Source: an uncultured Flavobacteriales bacterium (GTDB taxonomy: Bacteria > Bacteroidota > Bacteroidia > Flavobacteriales_D > Sanyastnellaceae). From it: 12,230 nucleotides of DNA. A program made the position numbers and the translations under genes. The stretch spans positions 1-12,230 of the forward strand of contig CALKUW010000072.1 in NCBI GenBank assembly GCA_937996585.1, in the 5' to 3' direction. Under the pieces are notes generated by a model. That model searched no databases, was not told the origin of the DNA, and saw only the letters and a program-made list of their open reading frames with translations. Below, one piece after another: positions 1-7,000 of this stretch; the stretch's first letter is position 1; each line of letters starts with the position of its first letter.

Positions 1-764
1 GCCACGCTGCGGTGCCCATGACCGACGCACCCTTGCTGATGGCCAGCTTCAGTGGTGAGGAAAAAGGACTCTGGGGGTCCAACCATTACACCAACGAAGC
101 CACGGTCGGGCTCGACAACATCGATTGGATGATCAACTTCGACATGGTCGGTCGCCTGCGGGGCGACACGCTCGCCGTGTATGGCAATGGAACCTCGCCG
201 GTTTGGAATGACATCCTCGAGACCTGCAATGAGGAAGAGGGCGCTGGGTTTGAATTGGTGTTGAGCGAGAGTGGGGTCGGGCCGTCGGACCACACGTCCT
301 TCTATCTGGAGGACATTCCGGTCCTGCATTTCTTTACGGGGCAACACGAGGACTACCACAAGCCCACGGATACCGCTGACAAACTCAACTATGAGGGCAT
401 GGTGCGGATCGCAGACTTTGCGGCGTGCATTGTGCGTGAGCTCGGCGCTCAGGATTCCGTTCCCTTTACCAAAACAAAGGACAGCTCCAACGATGACACG
501 CCCCGCTTCAAGGTCACCCTGGGTGTGGTTCCGGACTACCTGTTTTCGGGTACGGGCATGCGGATTGACGGCGTGAGTGAAGACCGTCCCGCAGCCAACG
601 CCGGCATGAAGAAGGGAGATGTCGTGGTGCGAATGGGCGACCACGAAGTCAATGACATGATGGGCTATATGGAAGGCCTCGCCATGTTCGAGGAAGGGCA
701 GGTCACTCCGGTTGAGGTTCTGCGGGGAGGCAACAGCCTTGTCCTCGACGTCACTTGGGACTGA
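1..764 (+). CDS. M28-family zinc exopeptidase with C-terminal PDZ domain (5' end outside window)
   Basis: The reading frame is open to the left edge, so this is the C-terminal part of a larger protein; the GTG at 12 and ATG at 18 are internal codons. Visible M28 signatures, in order: FSGEEKG (nt 48-68), whose two Glu are the general base and a zinc ligand; DMVGR (nt 141-155), with a metal-ligand Asp; SDHTSF (about nt 288); and HEDYHKPTDT (about nt 345-374), whose second His completes the dinuclear zinc site. From about nt 495 to the stop there is a PDZ domain, with a GMRIDGVSEDRPAANAG core followed by KKGDVVVRMGD. In this family the PDZ probably positions substrate or partners. Such Bacteroidota proteins are usually secreted or periplasmic aminopeptidases, but the signal peptide would lie outside this window. 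All catalytic residues expected in this part are present. The substrate is unknown. The stop codon lies about 10 nt before rnpB. Confidence 0.9.
   Translation, partial: HAAVPMTDAPLLMASFSGEEKGLWGSNHYTNEATVGLDNIDWMINFDMVGRLRGDTLAVYGNGTSPVWNDILETCNEEEGAGFELVLSESGVGPSDHTSFYLEDIPVLHFFTGQHEDYHKPTDTADKLNYEGMVRIADFAACIVRELGAQDSVPFTKTKDSSNDDTPRFKVTLGVVPDYLFSGTGMRIDGVSEDRPAANAGMKKGDVVVRMGDHEVNDMMGYMEGLAMFEEGQVTPVEVLRGGNSLVLDVTWD
495..761 (+). other. PDZ domain of the M28 peptidase
   Basis: This is the C-terminal segment after the catalytic domain. It carries the G-x-x-I-x-G-V-x-x-x-x-P-A-x-x-A-G-M-x-x-G-D-V-V pattern typical of peptidase-associated PDZ domains (compare HtrA/Ctp). It starts after a short Ser/Asp-rich linker and runs to the stop codon. 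Confidence 0.8.
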
Positions 765-765
765 G

Positions 766-773
766 TATCTTCG
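766..773 (+). promoter_or_regulatory. Candidate -7 element for rnpB
   Basis: TATCTTCG matches the Bacteroidota -7 consensus TAnnTTTG at all but one position. It begins 2 nt after the peptidase stop codon. Its distance would place transcription start at about 777-780, which is where the first helix (P1) of the RNase P RNA begins. The nearest upstream TTG (739-741) is 24 nt away, longer than the usual 19-21 nt spacing, so the -33 box is weak or absent. Confidence 0.4.
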
Positions 774-1115
774 CAGTTCAAGGTGTTCCACCGCGCCGGC
801 CCTCGGGTCGGTGAGGAAAGTCCGGACAGCGCAGGGTACCGAACTCTCCGAAAGGGGAGGCGCCCGCAAGGGTGACAGACAGTGCTTCAGAGATTCAGAC
901 CGCCGATGGCCTTCGGGCACAGGCAAGGGTGAGAAGGTGGGGTAAGAGCCCACCAGCGTGTCGGGTGACCGCACGGCTCAGGTAAACCTTTCGGGCTGCA
1001 AGACCATGTAAACCAGCGTTTGAGGGTGACCCGCCCAATGTTGGAGGGTAGGTTGCGCAGATCAATGGTGGAAAGCCCTTCGGGGCGACAGAATCCGGCT
1101 TACAGCCTTGACGTC
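774..1115 (+). ncRNA. rnpB: RNase P RNA (bacterial class A)
   Basis: This is the catalytic RNA subunit of ribonuclease P, which removes 5' leaders from pre-tRNAs. The universally conserved blocks occur in the right order. GAGGAAAGTCC at 813-823 is the 5' strand of P4. The GGGTGAGAAGGTGGGGTAAGAG block at about 927-948 parallels the E. coli AGGGUGAAACGGUGCGGUAAGAGC block. GGTAAACC at 981-988 is followed by GCAAGACCA. GGGTAGGTTGCGCAG lies at 1046-1060. The 3' P4 strand, ACAGAATCCGGCTTA, lies at 1088-1102. TCAAGG (778-783) pairs with CCTTGA (1106-1111) to form P1, and this sets both ends to within a few bases. The length of about 340 nt fits class A. The overlapping short reading frames are not genes. 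Confidence 0.95.
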
Positions 1116-1136
1116 CCCGGGGCCCTGCCCCGGGGA
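1114..1136 (+). terminator. GC-rich hairpin after rnpB (atypical terminator)
   Basis: A 9-bp perfect stem (TCCCCGGGG / CCCCGGGGA) encloses a CCCTG loop and starts 2-3 nt after the P1 3' strand. No T-tract follows directly (ATTGTCGG). It may stop transcription inefficiently, act as a 3'-end processing or protection hairpin, or simply extend the RNase P RNA. The remaining nt 1137-1245 hold a T-rich stretch at 1173-1185 and no clear promoter consensus. Confidence 0.5.
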
Positions 1137-1245
1137 ATTGTCGGATTGACGAAGGTCATTGTTCAGTTTCCATTTTGTTTTGTTTCTTCGCCCCTGCCTG
1201 GCAAATACGAAATGGACGTATTATCAATCAAAACGTTGAAAATCA

Positions 1246-2184
1246 ATGGCGCGTAAAGCACAAGTGCAGTTCAGTGATGCTGAATTGCAGAATATCCGCA
1301 GCTTTTATGAGCAGGAAAGGCTCCAATTGGCGGCCCGCTTGCAGCATGTGGATGAGGTCCTCTCCAAAATGGATGGAGGAACAGTTGAAATCACCAATGG
1401 AATTGGATCTTCAGGGGCAGCAACGACTGTAGCACCTGCGAAAAGAAGGCCAGGCCGCCCGAGGAAATCGGTTGCGGAAACGAAGCCTGCAGCCAAAAAG
1501 GCGGGTCGTCCCAAAAAGCGTGGTCCCAAGAGCGTTTGGGGCAACTTCATTCTGCGTCGTTTGCGGCAGTGTGATCGTCCCCTGAGCTATGCTGAGCTCG
1601 TCAGGGATGCCATGGTCATGCACAATCTGCCTTCGGCCAAGGAGAAGAACGCCAAGGCCAGCGTGTTGAATGCTGCCTTCCGGTTGCGCACACATTTGAA
1701 CAAGGTGGACACCATCGGTCTGCCGGGCAAGAAGGAGAAGTTCCTTGTATTGACCTCTTGGCTGGCTGGTGAGGGAAAGCTCAAGGCTCCCTATGACAAA
1801 GTGTTTGAATCGGTTGCCCAAACGCCCATGGATGATCGCGGGAGACAGCCGCGTCGTCCTTCTGCCGCGTCGAAAGCAGAGACCAAGGTGAAAACCCGCA
1901 TGGAATCTGCAGCGAAGCCGGCTGCCAAGAAGGCTGCTGCGAAGCCGGCTGCCAAGAAGGCTGCAGCGAAGCCGGCTGCCAAGAAGGCTGCTGCGAAGCC
2001 GGTTGCCAGGAAGGCTGCTGCGAAGCCGGTTGCCAAGAAGGCTGCTGCGAAGCCGGCCGCCAAGAAGGCTGCTGCGAAGCCGGCCGCCAAGAAGGCTGCT
2101 GCGAAGCCGGCCGCCAAGAAGGCTGTTGCGAAGCCGGCTGCCAAGAAGGCTGCTGCGAAGCTCGTTGCTGAGCCGGTGGCCTGA
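1246..2184 (+). CDS. Histone H1-like, AT-hook DNA-binding protein with repetitive Lys/Ala/Pro tail
   Basis: A 312-aa very basic protein, not matched to a named family. Residues 8-42 form a Gln/Leu/Glu-rich helix, likely a coiled coil. Two AT-hook-like patches follow: RRPGRPRK at 67-74 and AGRPKKRGPK at 86-95. Residues 96-173 look like a compact winged-helix or HTH fold (SVWGNFILRRLRQ ... PLSYAELVRDAM ... KFLVLTSWL). From 223 to the end the tail repeats AKPAAKKAA nine times plus one degenerate copy, as in eukaryotic H1 tails and bacterial Hc1/AlgP-type proteins. Inferred role: nucleoid compaction or broad transcriptional modulation in the cytoplasm. The start ATG is chosen because it follows an A-rich leader (TTGAAAATCA) and opens directly into the helix. 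No Shine-Dalgarno sequence is present, as is usual in Bacteroidota. The gene is flanked by rnpB upstream and by a convergent gene downstream, so it is probably monocistronic. Confidence 0.85.
   Translation: MARKAQVQFSDAELQNIRSFYEQERLQLAARLQHVDEVLSKMDGGTVEITNGIGSSGAATTVAPAKRRPGRPRKSVAETKPAAKKAGRPKKRGPKSVWGNFILRRLRQCDRPLSYAELVRDAMVMHNLPSAKEKNAKASVLNAAFRLRTHLNKVDTIGLPGKKEKFLVLTSWLAGEGKLKAPYDKVFESVAQTPMDDRGRQPRRPSAASKAETKVKTRMESAAKPAAKKAAAKPAAKKAAAKPAAKKAAAKPVARKAAAKPVAKKAAAKPAAKKAAAKPAAKKAAAKPAAKKAVAKPAAKKAAAKLVAEPVA
1912..2181 (+). repeat. 27-bp tandem repeat encoding nine AKPAAKKAA units plus one degenerate unit
   Basis: Nine in-frame 27-bp units occupy 1912-2154. Each encodes AKPAAKKAA or a one- or two-residue variant (AKPVARKAA, AKPVAKKAA, AKPAAKKAV). 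A tenth, degraded unit (AKLVAEPVA) at 2155-2181 runs to the stop codon. Neighbouring units are nearly identical in DNA (GCGAAGCCGGCTGCCAAGAA), with GCT/GCC synonymous differences. This suggests expansion by slippage or unequal recombination. Confidence 0.95.
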
Positions 2185-2199
2185 ACTGACTTCAGTTCA
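2182..2199. other. Inverted repeat spanning the stop codon of the histone-like gene
   Basis: TGAACTGA (2182-2189) and TCAGTTCA (2192-2199) are perfect complements separated by CT, and the first TGA is the stop codon. In RNA, a 6-bp stem with a GACTTC loop is sterically plausible. It lies 6 nt before the main terminator hairpin and may help 3'-end stability. Confidence 0.45.
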
Positions 2200-2205
2200 C
2201 ATCAC

Positions 2206-2236
2206 GAAAAAGGGGCGCATCATGCGCCCCTTTTTC
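2206..2236. terminator. Bidirectional intrinsic terminator between convergent genes
   Basis: Fifteen bases (2206-2220) are perfectly complementary to 2222-2236 around a single central C. The core is GGGGCGCA / TGCGCCCC, flanked by AAAAA on the left and TTTTT on the right. Read from either strand this gives a GC-rich stem followed by a U-tract. It can therefore terminate both the histone-like gene (+) and the P5C dehydrogenase gene (-), whose stop codons lie 22 nt away on each side. Confidence 0.95.
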
Positions 2237-2258
2237 ATTGACTCTCACAGACTGCGCC

Positions 2259-3890
2259 TCATTTCTGGTGGAAGGCGTAGCGGTAATCCGTGGGGGGTGC
2301 CAGGGTTTCCTTGATCGTTCGTGGGCTGACCCAACGAAGCAGGTTGAGCATGCTGCCCGCCTTGTCGTTCGTACCGGATCCCCGGGCTCCACCGAAAGGC
2401 TGTTGTCCGACCACGGCACCGGTGGGCTTGTCATTGATGTAGAAGTTGCCGGCGGCATTCTCCAGGGCCCTCATCGCATCGTCAATGGCGTAGCGTTCAC
2501 GCGCAAAGACAGCGCCTGTCAGGGCGTACTCACTGGTTCCATCCACGAGTTCAAGAGCGCCATCGAAATCGTCGGCAGGATAGACGTATAGCGTGACCAC
2601 CGGTCCGAAAATCTCTTCCTCCATGGTCTTGAAATGGGCCTCTTTGGCGAGGATGACGGTGGGATGGACGAAATACCCGGTGCTGTCATCACAGGTTCCA
2701 CCGCAGAGGATTTCCGCGTCGGCATGGTCCCGGGCATATTCGATGTACCCCTTGATCTTGTCGAAGGAGCGCCGGTTGATGACCGCTCCGACGAAGTTCG
2801 TGGGGTCGGCCGGGCTGCCCACCTTCAGTGTGGCCACCTCGGCGGTCAATTTCTCCTTGATTTCCGGCCAGAGGTTGTCGGGAATGTAGACCCGGCTCGC
2901 CGCGCTGCATTTCTGCCCTTGGAATTCGAATGCACCGCGTACGATGCCGGCGACGACTTCGTCCGCCACGGCTGACTTGTGGGCGATGATGAAATCCTTG
3001 CCACCGGTTTCACCGACAATCCTGGGATAGGTTTTGTACTTCGCGATGTTACCGCCAATCGTCTGCCAGAGGCTGCGGAATACACCTGTACTCCCGGTGA
3101 AGTGAAGACCGGAGAAATCCGGGTGATTGAACACGACGTCGCCGGCAACGGGACCATCGACGGTGACAAGGTTGATCACACCTTCAGGCAGCCCTGCTGC
3201 GTGGAGGAGTTCCATGATGACGTGTGCGGAGTAGATCTGGTCATCGGAGGGTTTCCAGACCACCACATTGCCCATCAATGCCGCTGAAATGGGCAGGTTG
3301 CCGGCAATTGCCGTGAAATTGAACGGGGTAATGGCGAAGACGAATCCCTCCAGTGGGCGGTATTCGAGGCGGTTCCAGATGCCGGGGGCACTCTCAGGTT
3401 GTTGTGCGTAGATCTCCTGTGCGAAGTGGGCATTGAACCGCAGGAAGTCGATGAATTCGCAGGCGGCGTCAATTTCGGCTTGGTGCAGGTTCTTGCCCTG
3501 CGCCAACATGGTGGAGGCATTGATCCGGGTGCGCCAGGGGCCGGCCAACAAGTCCGCTGCCTTCAGAAAAATGCTCGCCCTTTGTTCCCAGGCCAGGGCC
3601 GACCAGCTGGAACGCGCATCCAACGCGCATTGGATGGCCTTTTCGACATGTTCGGCCGAACCGAAGTTGCCATGTCCGATGACACGCTGGTGGTCATGGG
3701 GAGGGGAAAGCGGACGCTTGTCGGAGGTCAGGATCTTTTCTCCACCGATGACCATCGGGATGTCGAGGGGGGCTTGGCTGAGCATTTCCTCGTACTTGGC
3801 GAGTTGCGCCTGGCGTTCGGGGCTTCCCGGGCCATAGCCCAGTACCGGTTCATTTTCGGGATAGGGGACTTGAAAGAATGCGTTCGACAT
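2259..3890 (-). CDS. pruA: L-glutamate gamma-semialdehyde (1-pyrroline-5-carboxylate) dehydrogenase
   Basis: This enzyme oxidises glutamate gamma-semialdehyde, the hydrolysed form of P5C, to L-glutamate with NAD+. It is the second step of proline catabolism. The 543-aa length is normal for the stand-alone enzyme. Visible landmarks: N191 in ITPFNFTAI, K213 in VWKPS, the NAD-binding FTGSTG at 264-269, catalytic E294 in VGETGGKD, the catalytic nucleophile C328 in FQGQKCSAAS, EEEIFGP at 424-430, and the C-terminal FGGARGSGTNDKAG at 499-512 typical of P5C dehydrogenases. The ATG at 3890 is preferred over the longer frame opening at 3986. MSNAFFQVPYPENEPVLGYGPGSPER is the expected family N-terminus, and a -7 promoter box lies at 3909-3916, inside the extra coding stretch. 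Proline dehydrogenase is not in this window. The gene is divergent from the SPOR gene and convergent with the histone-like gene. Confidence 0.95.
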   Translation of the reverse strand: MSNAFFQVPYPENEPVLGYGPGSPERQAQLAKYEEMLSQAPLDIPMVIGGEKILTSDKRPLSPPHDHQRVIGHGNFGSAEHVEKAIQCALDARSSWSALAWEQRASIFLKAADLLAGPWRTRINASTMLAQGKNLHQAEIDAACEFIDFLRFNAHFAQEIYAQQPESAPGIWNRLEYRPLEGFVFAITPFNFTAIAGNLPISAALMGNVVVWKPSDDQIYSAHVIMELLHAAGLPEGVINLVTVDGPVAGDVVFNHPDFSGLHFTGSTGVFRSLWQTIGGNIAKYKTYPRIVGETGGKDFIIAHKSAVADEVVAGIVRGAFEFQGQKCSAASRVYIPDNLWPEIKEKLTAEVATLKVGSPADPTNFVGAVINRRSFDKIKGYIEYARDHADAEILCGGTCDDSTGYFVHPTVILAKEAHFKTMEEEIFGPVVTLYVYPADDFDGALELVDGTSEYALTGAVFARERYAIDDAMRALENAAGNFYINDKPTGAVVGQQPFGGARGSGTNDKAGSMLNLLRWVSPRTIKETLAPPTDYRYAFHQK

Positions 3891-3908
3891 GTCGTGTGAA
3901 TCTGCGCG

Positions 3909-3938
3909 CAAAGGTAGTTGCGGCGGGTCACGGGCGAA
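3909..3938 (-). promoter_or_regulatory. Promoter for the P5C dehydrogenase gene
   Basis: On the minus strand, TACCTTTG (3916 to 3909) is an exact match to the Bacteroidota -7 consensus TAnnTTTG and is followed by CGC. Nineteen bases further upstream is TTC in place of the consensus TTG, so the -33 element is weak. A predicted start near 3903 would leave a short leader of about 12 nt before the ATG. Confidence 0.65.
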
Positions 3939-4011
3939 GGTCAGGTCATTCCTGTTGAAAAACCGCTCTGTTCCTACGCGCAACACGTTTTTCAGTGGTC
4001 AATTTGCCGTC

Positions 4012-7000
4012 ATGGATCCACGCAGGGTCGCAACGGTTGGATTCGGGGTCCGGTTGGGATGCCGACAGGTGTTGCTTTCCCTGTTTTTTCTGTGGTTTCA
4101 AGGTGCGGTTTCTGGTCAGGGCGACCCGCAGCAGCAGGAGATGCGCTCCCGGGCTCAGTCTGCTTACGAGCGTGGGGATTGGTTGCGTGCGCTGGAGGAT
4201 TACGAGCGTCTTGTCAGTCTGTTTCCAGAAGAAGCTTGTCTACACGGCCGGCTGGCGGGATGTGCCTTGTCCGAGCCCGGGCGTCTGGCGCTGGTACGTC
4301 GCCACCTCCGCATCGCATTGCGCAAGGGGTGTTCGGACGTGGATTTGCCATACCATCAAGCAAGGTTGGCCCAACTGGAGTACGATTTCGAACGGGCCCG
4401 TGACCTTTATTCGGCATACCTCGCAGCAGCAGGCAAGAAGGCCCGTTTCAAGGCGGAGGCCGAACAAGGGGCAGCAGTTTGTGCTGCGGTCATTTGGGAC
4501 CCGTCCGAAGCCGTAGCATTGAAGGTCATTGAGCGGGTGCCATCCGCACCGGACGCAGCGTTCAGGTATTACAACCCGGATGTGCCGGGGTTGCGGTTGG
4601 TGGCTGTGCCGTCGGCCCTTCAATCCAAGGCGGACCAAAAAGTGGGCGCCGGTCGCATGGCCCTACATGATGGTGACACTGTGTTGGTCTTCAGTTCGCT
4701 GGGCAAGAAGGGTACGAGTGGTTGGGATTTGTTTCGCGTGTCGATCCGCAGTGGAGCCTACACCGAACCGGTTCGCCTGGAAGGCGCTGTGAACTCAGGA
4801 TACGATGAGCGCGATGCCTATCTGTCCCCAGATGGGTTGCTCTATTTCACCTCCAACCGTCCCGGTGGCTTGGGGGGGTACGACATCTATGCTGTTTCCT
4901 GTGGTTTGGATGGCATTCCGACCGGAGTGCCCCGCCGGCTTCCTTACCCGGTCAATTCCGTGAACGATGACCTCTTCTTCATACCGGAAGCGGAGGGGGG
5001 AGCATGGATGGCTTCGAACCGTGCTGCCGTTCAGGGCAAAATTCACGCCTATCGGGTGGCATTGACCAACGACAGGATGCAGACGGGGTCTGTGGCGTGG
5101 TCATCGGATGAAGTGGCAGGAGAAGGTTTGAAGCTGCGGGTGTTCTCCGGCGGGGAGCTGGTCGCGGAACGGGACATGGAGGATGGTGGAGCGCAACACC
5201 TCGCCTACGCAGGAGATGGAAGTGTTCGGGTTGTCCTCGAGGATGCCGATGGACGGATCCTTGCGGAATCGTTCGGCGAGGAAGAGGGGGCTTGGCAATT
5301 GCAGAAGTCCGCTTCCGGTTGGAGCCTGGAAGACCAGTCGGACGTGCTGGCCGACTGGGCTGTACTGGCCGATTTGCAAATGGAGGATGGCGGCGGTACC
5401 CCTGTGGCAGTGCAGGACGAAGGAATGCCGACCCCCCAGACGGGCTGGGACACATGGTGGCAGGAACAGGAGCCGGAACAGGGAGCCATGGGTGAATCCG
5501 GAGATGAAGTAGCAGAAGCAGAGGAATTGGAGCCTTCAGTAAATGGGGAGGGCAGCGCGGAAGAGGCGTTGGCTTTTGAGGAAGCCGGCAGGTCCGCAGA
5601 AGAAGACATGGTGCAAGTAGAGGCAACAGGTTCTGTTGAGCAGGATGCGGAGGAGGGGGCGTCTGGAATTGCCTTGGCCGGGACTTTGGATGGCAAGCGT
5701 TCACTCTCGGAATCCGAGGTGGATGAGTGGTTGGAAGAGCGGCCTGAAGAATTGCGCTCCTTCTGGGAAATGAAGGCCCAGGAAGTGTTGGACCTTGAGC
5801 GTTCTTTCCTCGATGATCCTTCTTTTGCGAAAGCCGGCGAATTGTACGACGGTGTGGGCGAAATGGAGGGTGTGCGGCCCCGCATGGAGCTGGTGGCGGA
5901 GGATGTCCGGGATGGGGTAGATACCGAGGACATCGAGGAAATGCTTGATGAATGGACACACGCTGTTCAATCTGCCACAAAAGCCTCCTTGGCCAAGGTG
6001 GCGGGTGATGCAGCACTGGCACTGCGCCGTGAGAAGTTGGCCATTCGGGAGTTGGCCTCCGTGGACGGTTTCCATATTGGACGGGCGAAGCAACGATGGT
6101 CTGATTGGCGGGATGCCAACCGGGGCGTTCCGGGTGTTTCGCCGGATGCGGGAGATTGGTCGAGGGCAGAGGGTGATGCACTCCTTGAGGAGTTGGACCG
6201 CGCGTTGACCCAAGCTGAAGACCATTGGTCACGCAAAGAATTGTCTGGATGGCGTGGGGATTGGTTGCGCAGGCAGCAAGATCAGTTGGAGCGCATGACT
6301 GTCATCTGGGAGGCCTCATGGGAAGGTGCCAGTGATGAAGATTTGGCTTTGCTCGAGTCGGGTGAGATGAAGGTGTACGATCCTTCGGATGACTTGGCAG
6401 CGAGAGAAGAATACCTCGGCGAATCTGATGGCGAAACCCAGGTGGATAAGGGCGAGGACGGATCAGATATGACCCGGGATGATGTAACTGTCGCGAACAA
6501 TGGAAATGAGGATGCGGAGCCTTCGGTGGATCCCATTGTCTCCGTCGGGGCTGAAAACGAAGCACAAGAAGTGGATGGGTCCAGTATCGTGTTGGAATCC
6601 AATGGCTTTCAGGGCGGTGAAGAAGTGGCGGATGATGCGAAATCAGGTGAAGGGCCTGTTGAAGTTGACGAGGTCAGTCCGTCGAAGGAACAGGTCGATG
6701 GCGTTGCTGAGGTTGAATCGACAAGTGCAGAAGAGGTCGATGTGGTGGATCCGGAAGCCCGAATGGCCCTTTCGGAAGGATTGGAGCGCATGGACTTGCT
6801 GTTCCCCGCATGGGGTGGCGTGCCCATGAATGGTGGGCAAATCAATGACGTCGGAAAGACGGTGGACGATGCAGCACTTCGTTCTGAATGGGGAGATGCC
6901 CTCGCCACCTCCCGTCGTGTACAACGCGAGTGGGAGCAGCTCATGGAGGTCATTGGGCCGGAGGGTTGGGTTGCCCCGATGGATGAGGCGTCCTTCCGCT

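Noticed and set aside
712..1256. Short frames over the RNase P RNA
   Set aside because: The region matches conserved RNase P RNA blocks and P1 pairing; the encoded peptides show nothing.
1791..2144. 117-aa antisense frame of AAGFAAAFLAAGF repeats resembling membrane segments
   Set aside because: This is the reverse complement of the AKPAAKKAA array. The apparent hydrophobic repeat is a by-product of the tandem repeat.
2259..3890. Generic aldehyde dehydrogenase (for example succinate-semialdehyde)
   Set aside because: The length, the N-terminal segment NEPVLGYGPGSPER and the C-terminal GGARGSGTNDKAG are those of P5C dehydrogenase.
3891..3986. Longer N-terminus for P5C dehydrogenase from the ATG at 3986
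   Set aside because: The extra 32 residues are unlike the family, and the -7 promoter box lies inside them.
3889..4011. Longer N-terminus for the SPOR giant from the ATG at 3889
   Set aside because: It would bury the signal peptide 40 residues inside the protein and overlap the divergent gene start.
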